Below the pieces are notes generated by a model, which saw only the letters and a list, made by a program, of their open reading frames with translations, ran no database searches and was not told the DNA's origin. A DNA stretch of 64,000 bases from Cryptomeria japonica (Eukaryota > Streptophyta > Pinopsida > Cupressales > Cupressaceae). This document shows, piece after piece, positions 23,148 through 34,256 of the stretch. Both the position numbers and the translations under genes were made by a program. The stretch lies in the NCBI RefSeq assembly GCF_030272615.1, contig NC_081406.1, positions 474,411,400 through 474,475,399 on the forward strand, read 5' to 3'. Numbering within the stretch: the stretch's first letter is position 1; each line of letters opens with the position of its first letter.

Positions 23148-24184
23148 TGTATACACCTAAAAATGGTCTGAAGATAGTTAATTAAATACATAATTATTTA
23201 ATTAATCTCCCTTCCTAATTTAATTGAATTCATTAGCAATTTGATTGAATCTATTTCATCTACTTATTAATAAATCTAAGGATTTATTTAAGAGGTTCAT
23301 CTCAATAGTCCCCTTTGATTAATTAATCCTCCCCCCATTTAATTCATTTTTTCTAGTCCCCTAATTAATTAAAACAAATCAATTTATGAGTTGTTGAAAG
23401 TTAATTAGTATTTTCTTATTATTTGAATTTTTAAATTCAAATTACCCACATGCTTCCTAATTTCTAACCACCTAACCTAACCCATTCCACCTAACCTTGG
23501 GTTTAACTAACCCTATCCTATCTTGCACATCCCAACCTCCTTATCCTAACCTCCTATGGTGTGGATATTCTCCCCTTGAGACACATGGCACTTTTTCCAC
23601 ATGTCTCCTCCCTTGGACACTTGCCCTCTCATGAGCAAGGCTCCTTGACACTTGTCACCACAGAGATGACAAGTGTCCCTTCCTCCAACCTCTTCTACAA
23701 CTTCCTCAATCTTGGCCCTTGATATCTTCAAATCAAATTTGGACCATCAATTCTTGTCACCTCAACTTTGGCCTTGAAATTCCTATAAATATCTCTCATT
23801 TTGAAGCAATAAGGATCCCTTGCACCCATAGTTTTAGCATCATTACTATAGGCATTTTCATTTCAATCATCTAGTAATTAGCATTTTGGATTAATCATAG
23901 TATGTTAATCTAGTATCTTAGATCATGCATTTCATATCATTGGCATAATCAATCATGATCAAGTAGCTACTCAACTCTTGAGTTGCCACTTTGGAAGTCA
24001 TTGCTTCCCTGAGAGCCAATCAATCCAACACCTTCAAGGTCCTCAAGAATAGAGGAAAATGGGACATTTCAAGGAAGGCTTATGGTTTGCATCTTTAATT
24101 TAGTTTTCAATTAAGCTTTTCATTATGTTTTATTGTCTCATTATATGTGTATACCTTTCTATTTACCACATTTTTAGCATCACA
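23148..24184 (+). repeat. 3' LTR of Element 2
   Basis: It runs from TGTATACACC to AGCATCACA and matches 6416-7483 apart from small deletions. TATA box at 23784-23790. Protease sequence of Element 1 resumes shortly after its end. Confidence 0.9.
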
Positions 24185-24249
24185 ATACTCACCAATAATC
24201 CCTAATAGAAGAGTGAGTAGTAGTCCAAGGTAATCAAGCCAACCCCCTT

Positions 24250-24760
24250 CTATGTTACATTAATCATTGGACAACACCTAGTTTATTATTGCATGATAGA
24301 TTCAAGTGCAAGTAGTTCAGTCATGCCAAAAAAACTAGTAGATAAATTAAGACTGTCTTATGGGCCATTGAATAAGGGTGTAGTTCAATTAGATGGGTCT
24401 GTTGTAAGCATTATTGGAGTTATCAGAAATTTGAATCTTACCCTCAATGCTTGTCCCAACTTTTCAATCCCATAGGACATGTGTCATAGATTTATTTTCT
24501 TACTTTGTTATCTACCTGTCAAGAGACTTTACAACCAAGTTGGGGGGTTATTTGTCATCTGATTGGTCACAAGTGTTCTTTACGACAAGGTACAGGACCA
24601 AAGTTACCATTAAATCAGAAGCCCTAGCTAATGATCACATAGAGCCATATGTCCCTCATGTTGTCAATGCCAATTTGGCCATTCATGAGCAAGATGACCA
24701 GCCTATTACAAGAGACCCAAACACCCCTATTGAGGACATCCCTAATATAATTTTAAATTA
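24250..24760 (+). pseudogene. Protease region of Element 1, broken
   Basis: YYCMIDSSASSSVMP at about 24284-24328 is the gypsy protease active site, with Ser in place of the invariant Gly after Asp-Ser, so activity is doubtful. FYVTLIIG-like sequence precedes it, and CVIDL and FTTKLGGYL-like text follows in other frames. Only the catalytic half is clear. Confidence 0.7.
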
Positions 24761-24769
24761 ATGGGCATC

Positions 24770-25330
24770 TAAAAATCTTGATGAGGATTCCTTCAAACAC
24801 ATGGATGAGGTAAGCCTTGGAGTCTACATGTTTTATGAGCAAGGTCTTGTTGTTCCAAATTTGGTTAAGGATGAAGGACAATAGGATAACCAACACTCAA
24901 ATGAGCTTTGGAAGCTCTATTTTGATGCGTCAAGGAGTAAGAATGGTGGTGGTGGTTATATGTTGGTTTCTCCTAATGATGATAAGTATTATGCATCTTT
25001 CAGGTTTTCTTTTAGTTGCATTGACAACATAGCTGAGTATGAGGTCTTGGTTCATGGCCTTCAATGGGGAAAAAAGAGAGTTGTTAATTGTTTACAAGTG
25101 TATGGTGATAATGAGTTGATTGTCAACCAGGTAAGAGGTCTCCATACCACGAAAAATGAGATTTTTTAGTCTTATAAACATAGGGTATGGGATCTTATAG
25201 AAGATTTTCAAGCTTTCAATCTGTTGTCTATTCCTAGAAATCTTAATAAGCATTTTGATAGACTAGTTGCAATAGGAGCTCAGTATGATATTCCCAGTAA
25301 TATCAACAATACTAAGGAACAGAAGTATGT
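24770..25330 (+). pseudogene. Archaeal-type RNase H of Element 1, placed before RT
   Basis: LWKLYFDASRSKNGGGGYML at about 24907-24966, then DNIAEYEVLVHGL, LQVYGDNELIVNQV and, past a stop, LLSIPRNLNKHFDRL make a nearly complete RNase H of the second type, with the Asp, Glu and Asp positions present. In Element 2 the matching domain lies after the classical RNase H. Here it lies between protease and RT. Stops at 25167 and a few other points make it non-functional. Confidence 0.8.
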
Positions 25331-25739
25331 TAAAGTGAATGTAAGGTCTTCTATTCCTAATAATGTTGACCATTGACAAGTTTTTGATAGTGATCAGTAG
25401 ATCATTAATTTTATGAGGGAAGAGGCAAAGTTCTCTAATGGTAATCAAGAAAAGTGCAAATAGCAGTATGAATATCATATCATACAGTTGAAATCAAATA
25501 AGCTACCTAAGGGTTTGGTCACACTGGATTCAATCTTAATGATGATGATCAAGTGAGGAAAGAGAAATAAAGTCTGCAAATCAAAGAAGAACATTATGAG
25601 AATGTTGAGATCTTCAAGGACAAGTTGTTAAAGCTTGGTAAGGTATGTACATTAGAAGAGAGACAGGCTTTTATATTACTTTGCCAAGAGTTTAGTGACA
25701 TTTTTGCTTAGCAATATTCAGATTTAAAAGGTTTTGGCC

Positions 25740-26497
25740 CTAGCATTTCCTAGTATACCATAGATCTTGAGCCAAATGCCAAACTTGTGAGGCAAAAAAA
25801 GAGGTCTCTTAACCCTAAGCTTGAGCCCCTCATGGTCAAAGAACTTAATAAAATCATTGAGAGTAGCATAGTATTCCATATCAAACACACCTCTTGGGTG
25901 TCAAATCTTGTCCTACTTAGAAAGAAAAATGGTGAAATCAGGCTTTGTGTGGATTTCAAAGACCTCAATAGGGCCTCCCTCAAGGATAGATACCCATTTC
26001 CCTCTATGGAACAGATCCTTCAAGTTGTAGCGGGTGCTGAGAGGTTTTCTTTTCTATATGGCTTCTCAGGATATAATCAAGTTTTATTGAAGGAGGAGGA
26101 TCAGTTCGAAACAATATTCACAACCAAATGGGGAACTATGGCTTACAAGAAAATGCCATTTGGTTTGTCCAATGTCGGTGCTACCTTTCAGTGTGCCATG
26201 GATCTAGCATTTCAAGGTTTGATGTATAAATTTGTACTTGTTTATTTGGATGACATAACTATTTATTCAAAAAATTCAAATGAACATCTTGCTCACTTGA
26301 AAGAGATCTTTGAGAAGTGCATGGACTTTGGTATATCTCTCAATCCAAAGAAATGTGTGTTTGTTGTCCATGAGGGTAAGTTACTGGGTTATGTGGTCTC
26401 AAGAGAGGGTATAACAATTGATTTGGAGAGGGTAAATGTTATTTTTTTCTCTTCCCCTACTAGCACACAAGAAAGGCTTGCAAAGCTTCTTGGGTAG
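25740..26497 (+). pseudogene. Reverse transcriptase of Element 1
   Basis: The frame is open for about 250 codons from the YTIDLEPNAK region. Motifs in order: SSIVFHIKHTSWVSN, LCVDFKDLNRASLKDRYPFP, FLYGFSGYNQV, PFGLSNVGATFQC, and catalytic YLDD at 26243-26254, then NPKKCVFVV and LLGYVVSREGI. It ends at a frameshift and TAG. The best preserved domain of Element 1; the active-site Asp pair is intact. Confidence 0.9.
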
Positions 26498-27071
26498 GAT
26501 TAATTTCGTTAGAAGGTTTATTCCAAATGTAGTTGAATTTGTTAAAGCCTCTAACCTCTATGCTGAAAAAGAATGTTCCTTTCAGCTAGTCTAAGGATGG
26601 AAAGAGAAGTTTTGAAATCATAAAGGATGCACTTGCAGCTGCTCCTACTCTATTGAACCCAAATTTTTCAAAGGATTTTATTTGTATGCTTATGGCAACA
26701 TTGACTGCATATCAGCTATGCTGGTTAAAGAGAATGAACACGATTTAGAGAAGCCATTAACCTTTTTTAGTCAAGGCCTTAATGATTATGAAGAGAAGTA
26801 TTCTTTTGTTGAAAAAAATTTCGTTGTTGTTGTTAGGAGTTGAATAAAGTTTAAACATTGTCTTTCTAACAACAAAATTAAGTTGTTGGTTGCTCACCCA
26901 TTAGTCAAGGAGTTTTTGCTGAGTAAAGATTTGAATGATAAGAGAGCTAGTTGGGTGACTAAAGTGATGGAATATGATATGGATATCAAGGTCACTAAGA
27001 TGGTTAGAGGCAAGGGATTGTGTGAGAAGCTTTCTAGTGACACAAAAAGCAGTGAAAAGAATGAAGAGTAG
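26498..27071 (+). pseudogene. Connection and classical RNase H of Element 1
   Basis: Following a frameshift the LGRINFVRRFIPN motif, then GNIDCISAMLVKEN, LTFFSQGLNDYEEKYSFVEK and KASWVTKVMEYDMDI-like text mark a classical gypsy RNase H and its tether. The first catalytic Asp is replaced by Tyr-Gly context (LYAYGNID), and stops interrupt it. RNase H removes the RNA template. Confidence 0.75.
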
Positions 27072-27189
27072 GTCGTCCTAGCCCTCCAAGATCAGGAACC
27101 AGTAGTTGTACCTACTCCTACTAGTTGGGTACAAGAAATGACTCATTTCCTACTAACTAGTAAGTGTCCTCATGGATTGAACAAAGAAA

Positions 27190-28370
27190 AGAGAAGGTAT
27201 TATAGACTTTAGTCCATCCCCTATGTACTCTTGAATGGTATTCTTTTTAGGAAAGATTTTCATGGTGCATTTTTAAGATGCATAGAAGTTGATCAAATAG
27301 ATAGAGTTCTGCATGAGTTTCATGAAGGATCAATGGGAGGACACTTCTCTCCAAGAGATATAGCTCTTAAAATTATGAGAGGCTATTATTGGCCTAATCT
27401 ATTCAGAGATGCATACTCTTGGGTGAGAAAATGCAGAGAATGTGTCATATTTGTAGGGAAGGAGAAGTTAGCAGCCCTACCTGTACAACCTATTCAAGTA
27501 GAACAACCCTTTATGAAGTGGGGTTTGGACTTCATTGGAGTCATAAATCTGCCTTCAAGTGTTGTTTATAAGTGGGTTCTCACAGCCACTGATTATTTTA
27601 CCAAGTGGACTGAGGTTGTGGAACTCAAACAGGCAAACAAAATAGTTGTGTTAAACTTCTATGAGGAGCTGAAACAAGGTTTGGTGCTCCAGAAGCAATA
27701 GTTTCAGATAATGCTCTTGCTTTTGTAGGAAGTAGGATATCTAATTGGGCTCTTAGAAATGGTGTTTACCTTAATACTTCATCTAACTACTATCCACAAG
27801 GCAATGGACAAGCAAAGTCCACAAACAAGAATTTGCTCAGGATTATCAAAAGGACCATGGAAGGAAATCAGAGAGCTTGGTATACCAAGTTGAAATCAAC
27901 CTTATGGGCTGATAGGATTACACCAAAGAGATCCACTGGAATGTCACCATATGTGCTTGTGTATGAAAAATAAGCAAGGTTTCCAATTTCTCTTGAGCTT
28001 CTAGCTCTTGATCTGGTCAATCATCTTGATATGATTGAAGAAGAGCCCATGACAGCAAGGTTGGCTTAGTTTATTGAGCTAGAAGAAGTTAGAAATAGTG
28101 CAATGAAGGATATTGAACATCACCAAGCTCAAATGAAAATATCATTTGACAAGAGAGAAGATCCTAGAGTGTTCAAGGAAGGGGACATTGTCCTAAAATG
28201 GGATGAATTTAAGAGCTAGCCAGGCAAGCATTCAAAATTAGATGGTTTTTGGAGTAAGCCTTACATGATTTATGAGTGCAAACAACACAATGCCTTACAA
28301 TTGTCTAAGTTGGATGGTGTTGTGGAACCAATCCCAGTCAATGGTATTCACCTCAAGTATTTCTTTTGAG
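27190..28370 (+). pseudogene. Integrase of Element 1, catalytic Glu changed to Lys
   Basis: The zinc region (LHEFHEGSMGGHFS ... CREC) and the first acidic motif (WGLDFIGVI, DYFTKWTEVV) are in 27231-27701. After a frameshift come IVSDNALAFVGS with the second Asp and YYPQGNGQAKSTNKN, where the expected catalytic Glu is Lys (codon AAG, 27815-27817). The C-terminal GDIVLKWDE and INGIHLKYFF motifs end at the TGA at 28368. One base change, GAG to AAG, would explain the loss. Confidence 0.85.
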
Positions 28371-28444
28371 GTATGCCTAAAATTTGTACATATTTCAGTA
28401 GTTTCCAGTTGTTACTTAGCATGTTTCTACTTAAGAATGTTACT

Positions 28445-28561
28445 GTTGTAATGTATTATAGTTATAGAAGAGAGGTGTTCATTATATGAAAGAAGGAATT
28501 TATATATTCCATGTCACACAAAAAAAAACATCTCTTTCATATAGCTATAACAAATTACAAT
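28445..28561. repeat. Imperfect inverted repeat across the internal-to-3' LTR junction
   Basis: The arm at 28445-28479 (GTTGTAATGTATTATAG...) and the arm at 28528-28561 are imperfect reverse complements over about 34 bases. The loop holds a purine run GAAAGAAGGAA and the probable LTR start TGTCACAC at 28512. Confidence 0.65.
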
Positions 28562-29815
28562 AGTAGTTCAGAAGGTATTTTTTGTTGTTCCCTAGTCCTA
28601 ATTTGTCACTTACACGTGCATGATACATGACAGCAAGTTGTTTGAGCTTGATGTCACAAACCACGCACCTAAAATCAACAGAAAAGGACATGTTTTGAGA
28701 GATAAGAGAGTTTTGCAGTGCTTTGCGGTGTATTTTGAGTTTTTTGAAAAGCTACAATGACTTTGTGTCCAATGAATAGTCTTGGGTAGCTGGTCAAGAT
28801 GTTTATCAGGCAAACATATAGTAGATGTCGCCAGAAATGTTACCTATTTTCACTAATTAGCTCAATCAGGTAGAGATGTCATGTTTTACAAATGAAAGTA
28901 AGATACATTTTATCTCTGCTATATCACATTCATGAAGATTTTAAAATAAAATACAAGATTACTATCATATCTCATTATGCAGATGCATATGATATAGGAA
29001 AAGTACACCATTTTTTTAAGAAAAGTAATCTTTATTAATATGAATATATAATATCTCAGACAAGTTGTGAAACTAACTCTTGTGGTGCAGATGAAGAAAA
29101 TATCATATATTTGTAGATGCAAAAATAAATATAAAATGCACATAAGGAAGGGTGACTCATCATTGCTTGAATGACAAGTCCTCTCTGAGTAGCTTTGTGT
29201 CACCCAACTTGCATCCAGTTGTTGTCTCCTTGCTTCCTCTTAGTACCTGCGTTTGAGGAAAACAATGTTGTTAGAGAAATGAAAGTCATCATTCATTATC
29301 TACACATGCACCTACAAACATATAATCGATCCCTCATGTGCATCATAACAGCTAGTGTGTCATATAGGTCCGAAAGACATATGTTAGATCAAATCATCAA
29401 GAAGAAATCAGATATGAATTATTTTTTTCTAACTTGTTTGATTCATGTGTAGATGCAAGAAGTAACATATTTCATCAATTTAACGAGTGGTGTAAAATGT
29501 GGCTCCCACAAGGGTTGAGCCTAGCTCATTTATATGTTTCATAGTAGCAAAGTGGATAGATATGCATACCAATGTTTCATATCAGGAGTGTTTCAAAGAG
29601 GTGTCGAGATGTTTTTTTAGCACATATAGTTATCTAGAGAAATCATAATGCTCTGATAACCATCATGTGCCAAAAGAAAACCTTGACACTTCAATCAAAA
29701 GACGACTTCTCAACACAGTTGTATTGCAGCTACTGTCATCTTCAATGGTGCAATTCAACAAATGACAATAAGAACATGAAGACTCGGTGAAAACAGTGAA
29801 TCAAAGTGTAAGGAC
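28512..29815 (+). repeat. 3' LTR of Element 1, truncated
   Basis: From 28992 on it matches the 5' LTR from position 1, roughly 85-90% by eye. The start at TGTCACAC is a choice based on TG and on distance from integrase; it may be up to 140 bases further left. Homology ends abruptly at AATCAAAG (29815). Confidence 0.75.
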
Positions 29816-31153
29816 CCGCTAGTCCTAACCTTAGAAAAACTAACATAATATATTTCCAATTAAATCTAAGTAAATTTTCCACTTACGTAAATGCAAGTAT
29901 TACGTTAATTATTAGTCAAATGAATAACAAATGTCGTAATTGTGAGTACAATATGTTACATTCAATCCATAAATTATGAAAATGACAAATTAAATAAATG
30001 TTTTAAACAATTAATAACAAATATAGAAATGAGTTAAAAGATAATCATAAGCTAGAGCATCGAAAATTATAACAAGCATCTAATTTGGGCATCACGCTTA
30101 TGAAGAAACTTATCAAGAGAATACTTAATGGTTCATACGTAAAACAAATGTGAGCTTAAAATGTGCATCAAAATCAAACAAACATTCACGAAATGAAAGA
30201 ATACTAAGCATGAAAACACGCATCCACAATTCATACACAAATAGGACACATGTTAGTGGTTAGTAGTTTTCCTTATTTTTTGTTAGTTACATCTTTTTAG
30301 CGACTTCTTGTTGCATTTTTTTATTGTAGGCCTTATAGGCCCCTTTTTACATAGCTTTCACAACTTGATTATACATAGCTAACTTAGCTTGGTTATGAGA
30401 CCACATTGGTCTATTACAAGAAACCATTAATCATACAATATTATATAAGATTTTACAATGATATACAAAAGTCTTTGTCTCTGGATGTTGTGTCTTCCTC
30501 GCCATCGGACTCGCCTCATTTCTACGATCTGGAAGACAGACAAATAACCTAGGTGTTTCATCTGCCCAACTAATTGAAGTTTGTACTTCTTGGTGGTCAT
30601 TAAAATCTCTCGACCCTCACGATGAAGTGTCCTAGCAAGCCGACATCAACTTTCAAGAATGGACCTGTGCATGCATGTATCATCTAATAACAACCTGTTG
30701 AACTTATGTACATGTGATATGGTAGCGAGAAAATAAATAACTTGGCCAAGTTTAACCCTTTTGGGGTAGGTGTAAACACTCTTCCCTGTTGGACCCATAA
30801 TCAAGCACCCTATCCATTATACACTCCTCATAGACAAAGAAAAAAAAATTACCCCTCCCGGGTATTTATGTTTTTCTTTAAATTTACATTTAATGTTTAT
30901 TTGTATCATGTTTGTTAATCCTCTTATAATTATACCCATTTGTAGGATTTAGATTTCATTCAACTAAAACACATCTTAAGTATATGGATCTGATTGATGC
31001 TACACCGTAATAATGAAATTTTATATCCACCACCTATAAATTTTCATATATATATATATAATGGTTATTGCAAGTGGTTTAAATTGCTTGATTGTTGAAT
31101 GAATTGCTTTAGAGGAAACACAAGTGAATGGAATAAAAATAAAGAGGTCTCAC
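29816..31153 (+). other. LTR-like sequence of an unplaced element
   Basis: It starts TGTAAGGACCCGCTAGTCC, a common start for plant gypsy LTRs, exactly where Element 1 homology ends. It contains a TAGGCCTTATAGGCC near-palindrome (about 30336). No coding sequence, primer site or matching second LTR was found; its right end is not defined. Confidence 0.4.
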
Positions 31154-31335
31154 ACTGTTGTCCTCATTTTTGGCTATGTCACAAAAATAGGATAACCCCT
31201 ACAAATTTTGTCCAATTTGTAGTTTGTGTGCTCTAAGTATGCTTTTCAAGGTCCCATGCATGATTTAGGACCCTTGATTCTTCATTCAGAGGTTTTATTC
31301 CTTTTTTGTCTCTTTTAAGTTAGTTTTTAAGTTTT

Positions 31336-32015
31336 GGAGTAAATCGAGGTTACAAACTCGAATTACACTTCCCCTTCAAAATTTTTAGTCTGGTGGAAAT
31401 CGATTTTGTAACCCCAATTTGCACCACTTCATAACCAAGTCCTATTTTTGGTGCAAGTCGATGTTATAACCCCAACTTACACCAAGTCCTCCCATTTTGG
31501 TACAAGTCGGAGTTACAACCCCGAATTAAACCAAGTTCTCCCTTTCTAGTGCAAGGCAGGGTTATAAGCCCAACTTGCACCAAGTCTGACCATTCTGGTG
31601 TAGGTCGGGGTTGTAACCCCAACCTACACTGAGTCCACTGAAAACAGTGCAGATTGGGGCCGTACCCTAACCTACGTCGAGGCCTCACCCAATGGTGTAT
31701 ATCAGGGTTGTAACCCCGATCTATGTACCCAATCTCCCTTTCACAATGCATGTCGGGGGTACAACCCCAACCTGCACCGTTTCCTTTTCTTTTTGCCAAG
31801 TGCTAAGTGTTGGTGTGAATCGGGGTTGTAACCCCGATTTGCACCATGATTTTTTCTTAAGTGTAAATCGGAGTTAGAACCCCAATTTGCACCAAAGACG
31901 ATTTCTTTCCTTTTTTTTGCATAAGTGCATTTTGGACTAATAAGCCTGATATGCACCTATATTATTGTTGATCCTTCCCAAATGCAAATCAGACATATAA
32001 GTCTGAAATGCACTT
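31336..32015. repeat. Tandem array of thirteen palindromic units
   Basis: Each unit is an inverted repeat of about 34 bases. The left arm is near GGTGCAAGTCGGGGTT and the right arm near AACCCCRACTTGCACC; each is followed by a spacer of about 15 bases. Unit starts are about 31336, 31391, 31450, 31499, 31548, 31597, 31645, 31693, 31744, 31810, 31859, 31925 and 31981, so the core period is 48-51 bp. Changes in one arm are often matched in the other. It lies upstream of a TATA-like box at 32381, possibly in the U3 of an LTR. Confidence 0.9.
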
Positions 32016-32580
32016 CATGAACTACATCTTCAAGTCTTTTTTGTCCAACTCTGGGAATAATTCAAATCCATTTCTGCAATTCCAGATGCCAGATTCAGCT
32101 CATTGGGACCAAATGACTATGAAATACAAGCTACCTTGCGACAACATGAAGATTTCATTGGTGAAGAATGTTGGAAACAAGACAAGGCTGGAGACACTTG
32201 GTCATTATTTATGCATCTTTAGCCTAGTGTCATTTTGTACTCAATTGACACCTCAAGTGTCATTTTGTATTCATTTTTTTACATGTAGAACTGCACGTGT
32301 CCTAAGTCAAATATGACTCTACCTTTGACTTGGTCACAAATTAGTTGTAAATTTCTTAGTTTCATGTTGCACCTCTGCTCTATATATGTGAGGATTTTCA
32401 TTGTAGTAAGGATCTTTGAGGATCTTGATCTTTTTGGATCTAGAATCTTTAATCTATATGCCAAAACTCTACCGAAGTGAAGAGCAAAAGTGAAACTTTG
32501 TGTTCCTATTGTTATTTTACAAACTTGATCAAATAAGAATAAAGTTTTGGCATTTAGACTTTGTGTTGCATTCATTGTGA
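32016..32580 (+). promoter_or_regulatory. LTR-like promoter region with TATA box at 32381-32387
   Basis: CTCTATATATGTGAGG followed about 140 bases later by AATAAAG (about 32535) and GTTGCATTCA looks like the U3-R-U5 order of a plant LTR. No primer site follows, and LTR ends or target duplications could not be fixed. Confidence 0.4.
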
Positions 32581-32789
32581 TTTATGGTGAGAGGATAGGA
32601 TGATGTACCACCCAAGTTTAGATTAGAAATTAGAAGTTGTATTTTATTCTACATAAATAGAGTAGTAAGTTAAAGGGGGAGTATTCCCTTAGAAATTAGG
32701 AGACATTCAATCTCACACACCATGGTTGAAACCACAATTTTGTAAACTTATCTAGTTTGCAAAATTTTCAACCAACACACACAACATTT

Positions 32790-32990
32790 GCTTTGATACC
32801 ATATTGAAAATGGAAAACAAAAAGGCAAAGGCTACAACATCACAAATTGATTAGTCATCTTCAACACATACAACGTATCATTCTATGACTTTGTAAATAC
32901 ATTTAACTTACTAACTATTAAAACCACTACCAATTAACAAATAACTAACTAAAAACTAACATCCAATAAATTAATATTATCATGTTAATT
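32790..32990 (-). mobile_element. Remnant of a minus-strand copia element (primer site and LTR end)
   Basis: On the minus strand TGGTATCAAAGC (32801-32790) differs by one base from the initiator-Met-tRNA primer site TGGTATCAGAGC and follows an LTR end ...TTTTCA at 32805. The LTR extends right for an undetermined distance; nothing of gag or pol was seen to the left. Confidence 0.5.
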
Positions 32991-33975
32991 TACTAATTAT
33001 TACATTATTCTATTTCATGCACTAATAATTCCTAATAAATTGAATTATGCATAAGAATCGAATAACAATTAAGAATACATGTGTAGACCAATTGATATAG
33101 GAATGTGTGCACATAAATATTGGGTTAAACAAGAATTATAGTGTTAAGTGTAAGCAACACTAAGTATGTTGGCATAACAATGTGCAAAAATAGGCCATTT
33201 GTAGCTATATAAATACATTAGGTTGTCCAAAACTAAGCACACAGCTAAATGGGAAATGCATTGAAGATGATTTTTTCACCATTACAATCTTATTCTCCAT
33301 TTCCAACCCATTTTGACTAATCAATTTTAAACGTGTATGGTGTTAAATGCTTTCGGTACCCCATAGTCTAAAAAAGAAAAAGATACATTTTAGATCACAC
33401 TTTGTAAGTGTGATATTAAATATTGATACAAAAATGGTCATACAAATCTTTCATAAATATTTCAATTCAATGCAAAAAAAGAATAAAACAAGTGTCATCT
33501 AGTGATAAGTCTCTACCAACATTAGAGACATAATATTTTCATAATCCATAGTAGTGTAAGAGTGTGCTTCTAACTTAGACTATGCAATGATTTTTCATCA
33601 ACTTTTAGATATGTTATCATCTTCCTAATGACAAATCATAGAGTATGATTAAAACATTGATGAAAATCATGAGTGAGAAATACACTCTTACAAAAATTAA
33701 TTAGTTTATTTACTTTTAAGTGTTGAGACATAAAATTCTTATTATAAATATATATAGTGATTGTTGATATACTTTTCAAATTATCTAAGTTTATATTAAA
33801 TATGACCCTTATTCATAGTAATGATAAAATATTTTTTAACTACATAAATTTAATATAAATTTATAAATAAAATATTTTTTTGATTCATAAGAAGTTGTCA
33901 ACATGGGGTCTACTCTTATACAAAATAATGCAAAAAAAGTAAGAAAAACATCAACCCACAAATGGAGGTGTAACC
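32991..33975. other. AT-rich stretch, nothing recognised
   Basis: Very AT-rich sequence without coding potential or clear repeat structure on either strand. Confidence 0.5.
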
Positions 33976-34256
33976 AAAAGGATCGTAATTAGGGGATCAT
34001 CACTAAAAAGCTCCTATTGGGCAAAAATTCAAAGGTTATTGTTCTTACATATAGTAACAAGACTTAAACTAAGCCATAAGCAAGCTAACGTGATCGCCAA
34101 TAATTAAAATTCACCCCAAAAGGATCCTAGTTAGGGGATCATCACTAAAAAGCCCCTATTGGACAAAAATTCAAAGGTTATTGTTCTTACATATAGTAAA
34201 CTAAACCATAAGCAAGCTAACGTGCTCGCCAAAAATTAAAATTTACCATCCATCCC
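33976..34256 (+). repeat. Direct duplication, 142-bp period
   Basis: The copies begin AAAAGGATCGTAATTAGGGG at 33976 and AAAAGGATCCTAGTTAGGGG at 34118 and run through GGTTATTGTTCTTACATATA and GCAAGCTAACGTG. The copies differ by a few substitutions and one short deletion. It lies in non-coding sequence. Confidence 0.9.

Larger units (their letters stand above)
6416..24184 (+). mobile_element. Element 2: 17.8 kb Tat-like Ty3/gypsy retrotransposon
   Basis: Two related LTRs of about 1.05 kb (6416-7483 and 23148-24184), both starting TGTATACACC and ending CATCACA, bound an internal region with tandem-repeat leader, gag, protease, G-patch, RT, RNase H, second RNase H and integrase in that order. 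A 5 kb 3' region with an antisense ORF follows. The second RNase H and the antisense plant mobile domain are traits of the Tat/Ogre group of plant gypsy elements. It lies inside Element 1 between gag and protease. The flanks (GTAAA left, ATACT right) are not a target duplication. Several stops and frameshifts show it is inactive. Confidence 0.9.
1..29815 (+). mobile_element. Element 1: old Ty3/gypsy LTR retrotransposon, interrupted by Element 2
   Basis: The span runs from a 5' LTR cut by the window edge, through gag (4719-6201), to protease, RNase H, RT and integrase (24290-28370), and into the start of a 3' LTR. Positions 1-818 align with 28992-29815, which identifies the two LTRs. Gag and pol are separated by Element 2 (6416-24184). 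Every coding domain contains stops or frameshifts, so this copy is dead. The 3' LTR stops matching at 29815, where a different sequence starting TGTAAGGACCC begins, so its distal part is lost or lies elsewhere. The protease, RNase H, RT, RNase H, integrase order is unusual. Confidence 0.85.

Noticed and set aside
6416-24184. Element 2 as a currently active element
   Set aside because: Stops and frameshifts in gag, RT, second RNase H and integrase, and LTRs several percent apart.
24770-25330. A host RNase H gene
   Set aside because: It sits between retroelement protease and RT in the same orientation and has the typical Tat-type tail.
31336-32015. CRISPR-like pattern of regular repeats and spacers
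   Set aside because: The sequence is plant nuclear DNA, the repeats are diverged palindromes, the spacers are similar to each other and no cas gene is near.
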